A DNA stretch of 64,000 bases, from assembly GCA_035541875.1 (NCBI GenBank), contig DATKML010000005.1, positions 1 to 64,000 of the forward strand. Direction: 5' to 3'. Source of the stretch: JAJPHI01 sp035541875 (GTDB taxonomy: Bacteria; Desulfobacterota; Binatia; Binatales; Binataceae). Positions 51,478-60,029 of the stretch are shown one piece after another; position 1 is the first letter of the stretch; each line of letters starts with the position of its first letter. Under the pieces are notes generated by a model, which was not told where the DNA came from, did no database searches, and was given only the letters and a program-made list of their open reading frames with translations. Both the position numbers and the translations under genes were made by a program.

Positions 51478-52746
51478 ATGAATTATTTCAATTACAAAGG
51501 GCAAGAACTCTTTGCCGAGGACGTTTCCGTAGCCGAACTCGCAAAGCGACTGGGTACACCTCTCTATATCTATAGCGCGCGCACGCTCCGACGGCATTTC
51601 CGCGTTATGAGCGAGGCCTTCAAGGGCACCGACGTGCTTATCTGCTTCGCGATGAAGGCACTGTCGAATTTGAGCGTGCTCAAGCTGTTCGGCGATATGG
51701 GTGCCGGTTTCGATATCGTTTCCGTCGGTGAGCTGATGCGATGCATCCGCGCTGGCGCCGACCCGGGCAAGATTGTCTTCTCGGGTGTCGGCAAGACCGA
51801 CGAAGAGATAGAAGCGGCACTCAAGGCCAAGATCCTGATGATCAATGTTGAGTCGCGGCCCGAATTGGGTCGGATCTCCGAAGTCGCTCGCCGCTTGGGC
51901 GTTCAGGCGCCAGTCAGCCTGCGCGTGAATCCGGATCTCGACCCAGGAACCCATCCACATATTTCGACCGGCCATCGCGACAGCAAATTCGGCATCCCAC
52001 TATCGCAGGTGAACGAGTATTACGCGGAAGCGCAGAACCTACCGAATCTCGATCTAGCTGGCCTGAGCACTCATATCGGCTCGCAGATTACCGAGACCGA
52101 TCCATTCAGCGAAGCGGGTCAGAAGGTCGCGAAGATCGTCACGGACCTGCGCGCAAACGGGATCGCCCTGCGCTACGTCGATCTCGGCGGCGGGCTCGGT
52201 ATCCCCTATCAGGAAGAGCCGCCATCGCCCAATCAGTACGCCTCGGCGTTGATGGCCCCTCTAAAGGGCCTCGGCGTGAAGTTCATCGTCGAACCCGGCC
52301 GCGTGCTCGTCGGCAATGCGGGGATACTGGTCACGAAAGTACTCTACGTTAAGGAAACCGACGTGAAGCGCTTCGTCGTAATCGACGGTGCGATGAACGA
52401 TCTGATCCGCCCCGTCCTGTACGAGGCGTTCCACGATATTCGCCCGGTGATCAAGCGAGATGATCGCAAGATCGTCAATGGAGATGTCGTCGGACCGGTA
52501 TGTGAGAGCGGTGATTTCTTTGCACGTGAGCGCGATATGCCCGAGGCGCAATCGGGCGATCTGCTCGCCGTGATGAGTGCCGGCGCTTACGGCTTCGTGA
52601 TGTCGTCGAACTACAACAGCCGGCCGCGCCCTGCTGAAGTTATCGTTAACGGGTCCGATTACACGGTCGTACGCGAGCGCGACACCTTCGAAGATATTAT
52701 CCGTGGCGAGAAGCTCGTGACGATCGGGGCTGGTCCCGATGCCTAA
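51478..52746 (+). CDS. lysA: Diaminopimelate decarboxylase
   Basis: 422-residue PLP enzyme (fold type III) forming lysine from meso-diaminopimelate. PLP-binding Lys60 in CFAMKALSN, HIGSQI (QI-loop) at about 210, GGGLGIPY, EPGRVLVGNAG, and the catalytic Cys in GPVCESGDFF at about 345-355. The AMKAN triplet usual after Lys reads AMKAL. The ATG at 51478 gives MNYFNYKGQELF, a standard start; an ORF extension to 51424 has none of the usual features. Its stop codon overlaps dapF by eight bases. Confidence 0.96.
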   Translation: MNYFNYKGQELFAEDVSVAELAKRLGTPLYIYSARTLRRHFRVMSEAFKGTDVLICFAMKALSNLSVLKLFGDMGAGFDIVSVGELMRCIRAGADPGKIVFSGVGKTDEEIEAALKAKILMINVESRPELGRISEVARRLGVQAPVSLRVNPDLDPGTHPHISTGHRDSKFGIPLSQVNEYYAEAQNLPNLDLAGLSTHIGSQITETDPFSEAGQKVAKIVTDLRANGIALRYVDLGGGLGIPYQEEPPSPNQYASALMAPLKGLGVKFIVEPGRVLVGNAGILVTKVLYVKETDVKRFVVIDGAMNDLIRPVLYEAFHDIRPVIKRDDRKIVNGDVVGPVCESGDFFARERDMPEAQSGDLLAVMSAGAYGFVMSSNYNSRPRPAEVIVNGSDYTVVRERDTFEDIIRGEKLVTIGAGPDA

Positions 52747-53632
52747 GCTGCCCTTCGTAAAGATGCACGGATGCGGCAACGACTATGTTTACGTCGTGGC
52801 CGACAAGGTACGTCCTTCCGATCCGGGCGAACTGTCTAAGCGCGTATCTGATCGACGCTTCGGTGTTGGCGGCGATGGGCTGATTATGCTCTGTCCATCC
52901 GATAAGGCTGACGTTCGGATGGAAATGTACAACGCGGATGGCAGCCGCGGTGAGATGTGCGGTAACGGTATCCGCTGCGTCGCGCGCCTCTATCATTCGA
53001 TTTCAGGTGGCGCCAAGAATCCCATCGCGGTCGACACCGATTGTGGCATCAAGACAATCGCGTTGCGCGTCGATAGAAATCAGGTGGCAGCCACCGTCGA
53101 TATGGGCGAGCCGATCCTCGAAGGTCGCGAGATTCCGACGGATCACGATGGGCGCGTAATCGATTTCCCGCTCGAAATCGCCGGCAAAGTGCAGAAGATC
53201 ACCGCCGTCTCGATGGGTAATCCGCACTGTGTCGTATTCGTCGAAGATGAGAGCATATTCGCGATGGACGATTCGGCGTTCGGCGAGTTGGGCCGCAAAT
53301 TCGAGCACCATCCGTTCTTCCCGCGTCGCGTCAACACCGAATTCATCCTGCCCGTTAGCCGTAATCGTTTGAGGATGCGCGTGTGGGAGCGCGGCTCAGG
53401 CGAGACACTCGCGTGCGGTACCGGCGCCTGCGCGGCGCTCGTCGCGGCAGTGCTCACGAGCCGGGCCGATCGCCAGGCGACAGTGGAGTTGCGTGGCGGT
53501 AATCTTGAGATCGAGTGGCGCGAGAGTGGGCCACAGGCAAATCATATCTTCATGACTGGTGAGGCGGTTGAGGTCTTTCGAGGCGAACTCGATCTGCGCG
53601 ACGGTGAGCTGATCGCCGCCGCCGGGAGGTAA
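52739..53632 (+). CDS. dapF: Diaminopimelate epimerase
   Basis: 297-residue cofactor-independent racemase converting LL- to meso-diaminopimelate. The catalytic cysteines are Cys74 in EMCGNGIRC and Cys226 in ETLACGTGAC. MHGCGNDY, FGVGGDGLIML, SMGNPHCVVFV and RVWERGSG complete the two-domain pattern. The start overlaps lysA by eight bases, and dapA starts six bases after its stop, so the three are translated closely together. It supplies meso-DAP for peptidoglycan. Confidence 0.97.
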   Translation: MPKLPFVKMHGCGNDYVYVVADKVRPSDPGELSKRVSDRRFGVGGDGLIMLCPSDKADVRMEMYNADGSRGEMCGNGIRCVARLYHSISGGAKNPIAVDTDCGIKTIALRVDRNQVAATVDMGEPILEGREIPTDHDGRVIDFPLEIAGKVQKITAVSMGNPHCVVFVEDESIFAMDDSAFGELGRKFEHHPFFPRRVNTEFILPVSRNRLRMRVWERGSGETLACGTGACAALVAAVLTSRADRQATVELRGGNLEIEWRESGPQANHIFMTGEAVEVFRGELDLRDGELIAAAGR

Positions 53633-53638
53633 CTGGCG

Positions 53639-54511
53639 ATGTTTCACGGAGCCTTTTCCGCATTAATTACTCCATTTCGCGACGGCACGGTCGATGAGAA
53701 GGCGTTGCGCGATTTGGTGGAATGGCAGATTCAATCCGGAATCGATGGCCTTGTGCCGTGCGGCTCGACCGGCGAATCGGCAACGCTGACACACGCCGAA
53801 CACGAGCAGGTGATCAGACTAGTCGTCGATCAGGCACGCCGCCGAGTCCCCGTTATCGCCGGCACGGGCTCCAACTCGACCGCCGAAGCTATCCGGCTGA
53901 CCCAGTTCGCCAAAGAAGTTCACGCCGACGGCGCCCTCCTGATCTCGCCCTACTACAACAAGCCGACCCAGGAAGGTATCTACAAGCATTACAAGATGAT
54001 CGGGGCTAGCGTCGATCTGCCTTTGATCGTTTACAACATACCGGGCCGCACCGGCTCCAATATCCTGCCCGAAACCTTTGCCAAGATGTGCGATATCAAG
54101 CAGGTCGTCGGCATCAAGGAAGCGTCGGGCTCGATCGACCAATGCTCGGATATTCTGAAGCTATGCGGCGATCGCCTGACGATGCTCTCCGGCGATGACT
54201 CCTTCACGCTGCCCCTAATGTCGCTCGGTGCAAAAGGTGTCATCTCAGTCGTTACCAACGTGCTGCCGCGCGAGATGCATGACTTAGCTGCGGCCGCACT
54301 TAGCGGTGATTTCGAGCGCGCCCGCTCGATCCATTTCTCGATGCTGCCGTTGATGCGCGTACTCTTCTCCGAGACCAATCCGATTCCGGTGAAGCAGGCC
54401 TGCGCCTTCATGGGCAAGTGCACCAATGAAATGCGGATGCCCCTGCTCCCAATGTCCCCTGGTCCGGCAGAAAAACTCCGCGGCGCGATGAAAGAGCTGC
54501 GACTGATTTAG
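53639..54511 (+). CDS. dapA: 4-hydroxy-tetrahydrodipicolinate synthase
   Basis: 290-residue TIM-barrel class I aldolase condensing pyruvate and aspartate semialdehyde, the first committed step of lysine/DAP synthesis. Schiff-base Lys160 in VVGIKEASGS, Tyr132 in VYNIPGRTGSN, and Thr44 in CGSTGESATL form the expected catalytic set. LISPYYNKPTQEG is also present. Length is standard. It is followed by 30 bases and then an amidohydrolase gene; DapB is not in the window. Confidence 0.97.
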   Translation: MFHGAFSALITPFRDGTVDEKALRDLVEWQIQSGIDGLVPCGSTGESATLTHAEHEQVIRLVVDQARRRVPVIAGTGSNSTAEAIRLTQFAKEVHADGALLISPYYNKPTQEGIYKHYKMIGASVDLPLIVYNIPGRTGSNILPETFAKMCDIKQVVGIKEASGSIDQCSDILKLCGDRLTMLSGDDSFTLPLMSLGAKGVISVVTNVLPREMHDLAAAALSGDFERARSIHFSMLPLMRVLFSETNPIPVKQACAFMGKCTNEMRMPLLPMSPGPAEKLRGAMKELRLI

Positions 54512-54541
54512 GTCCCAATACTCTACTTTCGGGAGAACGCG

Positions 54542-55768
54542 ATGAGCGTAGACACCCTTAATCAAGTTGATGAAAACAATCGCTGGCGGCTTGAGACGCC
54601 GGGACATGCCGGATGGAAGCGTACGGCGCGGCCCGACGATCCGAATCGCTATCTGCTGATTTCGGCAGATTGCCACGCCAACGAACCCACGGGTCTCTGG
54701 CTCGAGCGGATGGACAAGAAGTACCATAACCGCCTGCCGCGGATTGAGACCGACGAGAACGGCGTTAAGTGGATTATCGCCGAGGGCATGCAGCGCTCGC
54801 GCGTCATCGATCATCAGATGACCGGCGAAGAGGCGATTCGCAACAAAGCTGGATTCACGCCCGAACAGCGGATCGCTGATCATCGCCGCGACGGTATCGA
54901 CGCCGAAATCATGTTCCCCAACAAAGGCCTGTCCGTTTGGGCCACAACCGATGCGGACTTCGGCGCTGCTCAGTGCCGCGTGTGGAATGACTGGGCGTGG
55001 GAACTATACGGAGCCTATAACGATTTCATGTCGCCGATCGCCGCGATCATGACCGCGGACGTTAATATGGCGATCGAGGAGATCAAACGCGTCGCGAAGC
55101 TTGGCTTCCGCGGGATCAACTTGCCCTGCAAGCCGATTTTCGGCGCCCACGACGCGCGTCATCCGAACTACAACATGTCGATCTACGATCCGATGTGGGA
55201 GGTTATCCAGGACTGCGATATCACGATGACCTTCCATATCTCGACAGGTCGCGATCCGCGTGCGGCACGCAAAGATGGCGGCGCGATTATCAACTATACC
55301 GCCCACGCGCTGTCGCCTACCGTCGAACCGATGGCCTGTCTCTGCGCCTCGGGTGTGCTGGAGCGTTTTCCCAAGCTGCGCTTCGCCGGGATCGAATGCG
55401 GTATCGGCTGGATTCCCTGGATGCTCGAAGCGATGGACGAGGCCGCTCGCAAGCATCACATGTGGGCCTATCCAAAATTGAAGAAGCTTCCGAGTGAGTA
55501 TTTCCGCGAACATGGCGCAGCCTCATTCCAGGATGATCCGGTCGGGCTGGACGTCGCCGAGAAATATAATCTGGTCGATAACTACCTATGGGCGAATGAC
55601 TATCCCCATCACGAAGGCTCGTGGCCGCATTCGGCGGAATCGATCGAACGCCAGATGGGCCATCTGAAGGACGAAAGCCGCGCGAAGATTCTGGGGCGCA
55701 ACAGCGCCAAAATGTTCAAGTTCGACGTCGAGAAACTACTTCGCCGCCGCAACACCGCAGTCAACTAA
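54542..55768 (+). CDS. Metal-dependent amidohydrolase (amidohydrolase_2 family)
   Basis: 408-residue TIM-barrel hydrolase of PF04909. The N-terminus LLISADCHANEPTGLWLERM, the GIDAEIMFPNKGLSVWATTD segment, FGAAQCRVWNDWAWELYGAY, TMTFHISTGRD, LRFAGIECGIGWIPW and NYLWANDYPHHEGSWPHS are family marks; the last contains the conserved Asp and His. Members include 2-hydroxy-aryl and aminocarboxymuconate decarboxylases, and other CoA-linked degradation enzymes. The substrate is unknown. GGGAG precedes the ATG by eight bases. It is the last gene of the long rightward array and is followed by a perfect hairpin. Confidence 0.85.
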   Translation: MSVDTLNQVDENNRWRLETPGHAGWKRTARPDDPNRYLLISADCHANEPTGLWLERMDKKYHNRLPRIETDENGVKWIIAEGMQRSRVIDHQMTGEEAIRNKAGFTPEQRIADHRRDGIDAEIMFPNKGLSVWATTDADFGAAQCRVWNDWAWELYGAYNDFMSPIAAIMTADVNMAIEEIKRVAKLGFRGINLPCKPIFGAHDARHPNYNMSIYDPMWEVIQDCDITMTFHISTGRDPRAARKDGGAIINYTAHALSPTVEPMACLCASGVLERFPKLRFAGIECGIGWIPWMLEAMDEAARKHHMWAYPKLKKLPSEYFREHGAASFQDDPVGLDVAEKYNLVDNYLWANDYPHHEGSWPHSAESIERQMGHLKDESRAKILGRNSAKMFKFDVEKLLRRRNTAVN

Positions 55769-55797
55769 CCTCTTACTCAAACAATAAAGCAGCCATT

Positions 55798-55831
55798 CAA
55801 CGCCACCCATGGTGGGTGGCGTTGATCTTTT
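55798..55831 (+). terminator. Terminator of the xerC-to-amidohydrolase array
   Basis: A perfect 11-base inverted repeat, CAACGCCACCC (55798-55808) and GGGTGGCGTTG (55814-55824), with a five-base loop, followed by ATCTTTTC. It lies 30 bases after the amidohydrolase stop codon and about 56 bases before the phosphoesterase start. A strong rho-independent terminator that most likely ends the long operon. Confidence 0.85.
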
Positions 55832-55887
55832 CGCACCTCGAAGAACCGCGCATACTTTTGGTGCCAGCGGGCAAGGGAGGGGCATCC

Positions 55888-57534
55888 ATGGCAATTCTCG
55901 ATCTCATCGACACCATCGTGGTCGTGATGATGGAAAACCGATCTTTCGATCACATGCTGGGCTACCTGAGCCATCCGGCCTTCGGTAATCGTCCCGAGGT
56001 CAATGGCCAACAAGCCGACAAAGCCTGGTTGGATCGCTACACGAATGAGTTCAATGGCAAACGGCAGGCTCCGTTTCATACCACTCGCCTCGACATGAGC
56101 GATGATCCCCGCCACGAGCGCGAGAACTTTCGCATCCAGTTCGGCGCTCCCTTCCAACGAAGCGTTCCTTATCCGATGACCGGGTTCATGCAGAACTACG
56201 GTATCGATCCGGGGTTATCGGCCGATGACGCCACCCAAGTGATGGGGTTCTTCACGCCCGCGGAGGTTCCGATTACCGCCTTTCTGGCCGATAACTATGC
56301 GATTTGCGACAACTGGTTCGCGCCGATTCCGACGAGCACCCAGCCCAATCGCCTCATGGGGATGGGCGGCTTCACCAAAAGCGACAATACTTTCGCCAAC
56401 ACAGTGCCCGATCAGGATTTGGTCTATGACTGGTGCGGGCGCCAGAACAAGCGCCACGTGCGCTGGCGTGTCTATCACGAAGGATGGCCGTTCTTCATGG
56501 TGATGAACCGTTGGCGCCTGGAAATCCTGGCTGACGCGATAGCGGCGCACGGCCAGTTCTCGCCGATCAGCAGCCTCGCCGACGACTTCAAGCATGAAAA
56601 GGATTTCCCCGACCTGATCTTTGTCGAACCCAAGTACACGAGCGATCATTTCAGTCCGCCGGTGCCCAGCGACGATCATTCACCAACGACCGTATCCGGC
56701 GGGCAGGCATTTCTGCGTCGTGTCTATACTGCTCTCACTTCAAACGCTGAACGATGGAAACGCACCGTCATGGTCATCACCTACGATGAGGCCGGCGGGT
56801 TCTTCGATCATGTCTCGCCGCCAGAACTGCGAACGTCCGTTGTAGACAGTAATGTCGATCCCTTCTTTACGATGGGAGTACGCGTCCCGGCACTGATCGT
56901 CTCACCGCTGATTAAAGCTCGGAGCCTCTACAAGGGATTGCTAGATCATACTTCGATACTTAAATTTATCGGCCAGAAGTTAGGTGACGGCGGATACTAT
57001 TCAAACGAACTGAATAAGCGGCCACTGGTTGGTAGCGTGCTAGATATCTTGCGGGATCCACAATGCGGACTCACGGACCCCCGATCAGACGTGCCGCAAC
57101 CGCCACCGTTTGAACCGAAAGATAGTTTCGTGCGCGGTCGCAATTACCATCCGGTGACGCCCAACACGGAAGCCTTCGCCTATGCACTCAAGCGCATTCG
57201 CGAGGATGACCACGAACGCGAGCGTGCGGTCACAAAGTTTCCCGAATTGGCAGAGTTTCTGACTTCCCATGAGGACCTGCTTTGGGAACTAGCAAAGGTA
57301 ACGGTAAAGGCGAAAGGATGCGTCCTTGGCGATTGTGCACGCAATTTGGAAATCTTTCTCGAGGACCAGGAAAAACAACTCGAGCAGGATGAATCTTTGG
57401 CTCCGGTCGCCTATGCGAATCTCACCGAGATGATACTCAAGATGGTTGCCGAAGCGCGGGCCGGCGGCTCCTTCGTCATCGACGAGGCGCATTTTCTCGC
57501 CTCGCGACCCGATAATTTGTTTAAGCGCGGCTAG
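55888..57534 (+). CDS. Phosphoesterase family (phospholipase C/AcpA-like) protein without signal peptide
   Basis: 548-residue protein of the PF04185 phosphoesterase family. The N-terminal metal-binding motif is VVVMMENRSFDHMLGYLS, starting at residue 11, and later markers are FLADNYAICDNWFAPIPTST, the FVEPKYTSDH segment, and WKRTVMVITYDEAGGFFDHV (metal-binding Asp/Glu), then RVPALIVSPL. It starts at the ATG at 55888 after GGGAGGGG. No signal peptide or Tat motif is visible, unlike most family members, so it may be cytoplasmic. The C-terminal about 130 residues (after about 420) are helical and unassigned. It ends 14 bases before the convergent second phosphoesterase. Confidence 0.85.
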   Translation: MAILDLIDTIVVVMMENRSFDHMLGYLSHPAFGNRPEVNGQQADKAWLDRYTNEFNGKRQAPFHTTRLDMSDDPRHERENFRIQFGAPFQRSVPYPMTGFMQNYGIDPGLSADDATQVMGFFTPAEVPITAFLADNYAICDNWFAPIPTSTQPNRLMGMGGFTKSDNTFANTVPDQDLVYDWCGRQNKRHVRWRVYHEGWPFFMVMNRWRLEILADAIAAHGQFSPISSLADDFKHEKDFPDLIFVEPKYTSDHFSPPVPSDDHSPTTVSGGQAFLRRVYTALTSNAERWKRTVMVITYDEAGGFFDHVSPPELRTSVVDSNVDPFFTMGVRVPALIVSPLIKARSLYKGLLDHTSILKFIGQKLGDGGYYSNELNKRPLVGSVLDILRDPQCGLTDPRSDVPQPPPFEPKDSFVRGRNYHPVTPNTEAFAYALKRIREDDHERERAVTKFPELAEFLTSHEDLLWELAKVTVKAKGCVLGDCARNLEIFLEDQEKQLEQDESLAPVAYANLTEMILKMVAEARAGGSFVIDEAHFLASRPDNLFKRG

Positions 57535-57548
57535 GTATTTCGGCGATC

Positions 57549-58703
57549 TCAGTATCGGGCGTTATAGACATCTTTACCGAAGGGTTTGAGGCCGGGCTGG
57601 CCTGCGTAGCCCAGATAATCGAGATGCCAAAGATCTTCGAGGCTACGGAGCAGTGAGTAATGATTATACGGCGTGTCGTTGATACTGCCCGCTCTGACAT
57701 AGCGCGACAGGATCAGCGCACCAATACGGCCGCCGCCCGGCCCAGTCAAACCCGGCATCGACGTGTTTGGGCCCGTGGGTTCATTGCAACACGCAGCCGC
57801 GTCGGTACTTGCCGGGTCAATCTTCTTATTGCGCTTGCCGATCTGTGCCTCGTCGAAGGTAATTATGATCATCCCGTCCTTTTGATAGGCGGGCGACGCG
57901 AGGATCTTCGGCACCCACTCGCGCAAAAAGCGGTCGGACGATTTCAGCCCGCCTCCGTCGCATATCGCCGACGGTCCGTCGTGACCGTCGTTGCAAAGAT
58001 TCGGCGTGATAAAAACGAAATTCGGTGTCGTTGCGATACTCTTCAGATCCGTGTCGAGATGCTTAAGCGGTCGGTTGTGCTTATCGCAACTGCCGGAGTC
58101 GACTAGGGAGTGGAAATACACAAAGGGATTGTGCCGCGTGGCATATTGATCGCCGGCACGGGCATGGATGTGGTCGTCGGGCTGACCGATCGTGGGATGC
58201 TGACAGGGTTTCGTCATATCCTCCATGTAGCCACCCCAACTCAGACCCTTTGCTTCTAGCTGCTCAGGCAGCGTTTTCACAATCGATGGGTGAACACAGC
58301 CGCGGCCAGTGACTTGTCCTTGACGGTCGAGGTTGGGCGACGATGATACGAATTCAGTATAGGTTAAGCAGTCGCCCTGTGTGTCGGGATTCGGCGCGAT
58401 TCCACTCACCATCGCGATATAGTTATCGAGACTAAAGTGGCCTATCCCGTAATAGTGAGTCAGTAATTCGCCCTGTTTCGTGAGATCCTGTGCGAGGTAG
58501 GGTGCAGCCGAGTCTTGCCCGAAAGTATCCTCAAAATTCTTGTTTTCAAGAACGATGATAAAAACGTGCGACGGTTGCGAGAGTTGCGAGGGTCGGCCGT
58601 GTGCAGCGCTGGTTTGAGCCATCGCCGGAGAAACGAACGGTCTGCTGCTGAAGACCAGCAGCAGACCGCCTAGAAGTATGAGGTCGAAAACACGCCGTAA
58701 CAT
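57549..58703 (-). CDS. Secreted phosphoesterase (acid-phosphatase-like)
   Basis: 384-residue PF04185 protein with an N-terminal signal peptide (MLRRVFDLILLGGLLLVFSS, then an AMA-Q type cleavage near residue 29). The family motif appears as HVFIIVLENKNFEDTFG. Further markers are TKQGELLTHYYGIGHFSLDN, FVFITPNLCNDGHDG, and MIIITFDEAQIGK, then GGGRIGALILSRYVRAG. Nine or more cysteines (CCNEP, SCDKHN, LCNDG) suggest disulfide bonds. It is likely periplasmic or extracellular. It is convergent with the other phosphoesterase and is divergent from nothing close; upstream it faces the alcohol dehydrogenase genes in the same direction. Confidence 0.85.
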   Translation of the reverse strand: MLRRVFDLILLGGLLLVFSSRPFVSPAMAQTSAAHGRPSQLSQPSHVFIIVLENKNFEDTFGQDSAAPYLAQDLTKQGELLTHYYGIGHFSLDNYIAMVSGIAPNPDTQGDCLTYTEFVSSSPNLDRQGQVTGRGCVHPSIVKTLPEQLEAKGLSWGGYMEDMTKPCQHPTIGQPDDHIHARAGDQYATRHNPFVYFHSLVDSGSCDKHNRPLKHLDTDLKSIATTPNFVFITPNLCNDGHDGPSAICDGGGLKSSDRFLREWVPKILASPAYQKDGMIIITFDEAQIGKRNKKIDPASTDAAACCNEPTGPNTSMPGLTGPGGGRIGALILSRYVRAGSINDTPYNHYSLLRSLEDLWHLDYLGYAGQPGLKPFGKDVYNARY

Positions 58704-58747
58704 CAGGCGAGTATAACCTTTATTTGTGACTGCTGTGTTACAAGGGC

Positions 58748-59866
58748 TCAGTTGAACATGAGCACACTCCGCGCAACCTCACCGGCCTTCATCGCACGGA
58801 ACGCCTCGTTCACGTCTTCGAGCTTGCCTCGCTTGCTGATCATATCGTCGAGGTTTAGCCGACCCTGCAAGTAGTAATCGACGTAGCGCGGCATATCGAT
58901 CCGGAAGCGGTTGCCACCCATCATCGTGCCCTGGATCTTTCGCTCCGTCAGGAACTTAGGTCCATCGAGCTCAACTTTGTGGCCCACCGGGATCATCCCG
59001 ATAATTGTGGCGGTGCCCCCCGGCCGAACAACCTCGAAACACTGCTCGGCAAGTTTCGCTACACCGACCGCCTCAAATGCGTGATCGACGCCGGCCGCAG
59101 GTCCGGGACTCGATAGCCCTTCGCCGCCCGGAACGAGCTTACGGATTGCCTCGATGGCGTCGGTGTTCGATGCGTCGATCGTATGGGTCGCGCCGAAGCG
59201 CTTCGCCATCGCAAGCTTCGATTCGAATTGATCGACGGCGATAATCATCCGAGCCCCCGCGATTCGTGCACCCTGAATCGCCGAGATTCCGACTCCGCCG
59301 CAGCCGAAGACTGCAACGGTTGAACCGGGTTCGATCTTTGCGGTGTTGAGGACGGCGCCAACTCCGGTAGTCACACCGCAACCGATCAGCGCGGCACAAT
59401 CCAGCGAAATCTGGTCGGTGATTTTCACCAACGCGTTCTCGTGCACCAGCATCTTTTCGGCATAGGTGGAGAGATCCGCGAACTGCATCACGGGCTTGCC
59501 GTTCATCGAAAGACGCGGCTTGTCGCCCTTCTTGCGTTGGGTCGCCTTGCGATTCGAGCATCGGTTCGGATGACCCGTCATGCATTCGTCGCAATAGCCA
59601 CAAAAGACCGAGGGGCAGGATATAACGTGGTCGCCCGGCTTGAGATAGGTCACCGCTTTTCCGACCTTCTCAACGATACCGGCTGCTTCGTGACCAAGAA
59701 TCGCAGGAGCCGGAAGTGGATAAAGGCCATCGACGAAATGTAGATCGCTATGGCAAACGCCGCTCGCGGCGGTTTTGAGCAGAACTTCGTGATCCTGAGG
59801 ATCGTCGATATCGACTTCCTCGATCGTCAGTGGCTGATGAGCTCCGTGAAAGATTGCTGCTTTCAT
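58748..59866 (-). CDS. Zinc-dependent alcohol dehydrogenase (copy A)
   Basis: 372-residue medium-chain dehydrogenase. Catalytic zinc ligands are seen in GVCHSDLHF (Cys), LGHEAAG (His) and LIGCGVTTG (Cys); the structural zinc Cys set is CGYCDECMTGHPNRC. The NAD-binding Rossmann motif is VFGCGGVGISAIQGAR with an Asp in AVDQFES. About three quarters of residues match the downstream-numbered copy B (60030-61169), from which it differs by lacking a 19-residue insertion after the GG/RKLV region. These are class III-like or Rxyl_3153-type dehydrogenases; the substrate is unknown (NAD/mycothiol/formaldehyde or fatty alcohol are possible). Confidence 0.9.
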   Translation of the reverse strand: MKAAIFHGAHQPLTIEEVDIDDPQDHEVLLKTAASGVCHSDLHFVDGLYPLPAPAILGHEAAGIVEKVGKAVTYLKPGDHVISCPSVFCGYCDECMTGHPNRCSNRKATQRKKGDKPRLSMNGKPVMQFADLSTYAEKMLVHENALVKITDQISLDCAALIGCGVTTGVGAVLNTAKIEPGSTVAVFGCGGVGISAIQGARIAGARMIIAVDQFESKLAMAKRFGATHTIDASNTDAIEAIRKLVPGGEGLSSPGPAAGVDHAFEAVGVAKLAEQCFEVVRPGGTATIIGMIPVGHKVELDGPKFLTERKIQGTMMGGNRFRIDMPRYVDYYLQGRLNLDDMISKRGKLEDVNEAFRAMKAGEVARSVLMFN

Positions 59867-59939
59867 TGGTTGATCCTTTTATTAGTTCACTGCGGAGTGC
59901 TTCGCGACCACCAGAACCGGTACCGGCTTCTCTCGGGTC

Positions 59940-60027
59940 AAGGCGCTGCGCGCCTTATACGCGCGTGAAGCTGTCCGAGATTCATTCGCTGCGTTCGCGT
60001 TGCTCACTTCGCTCAGAATGACATCCC
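59940..60027. repeat. Intergenic repeat between the two alcohol dehydrogenase genes
   Basis: The 163-base gap holds AAGGCGC-TGC-GCGCCTT (59940-59956), a perfect seven-base hairpin, and then CGAGATTCATTCGCTGCG and CACTTCGCTCAGAATGACATCCC (59976-60027). On the minus strand these read GGGATGTCATTCTGAGCGAAGTG and AGCGAATGAATCTCG, matching the TGTCATTCTGAGCG and GAAGAATC blocks of the inverted repeat at 21954-22064. They lie directly after the stop of copy B. This supports a mobile or dispersed repeat element. Confidence 0.7.
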
Positions 60028-60029
60028 TT

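Noticed and set aside
55621..55887. Upstream extension of the leaderless phosphoesterase into the amidohydrolase gene
   Set aside because: The extra 89 residues overlap the amidohydrolase in another frame and pass through the terminator; GGGAGGGG just before 55888 marks the true start.
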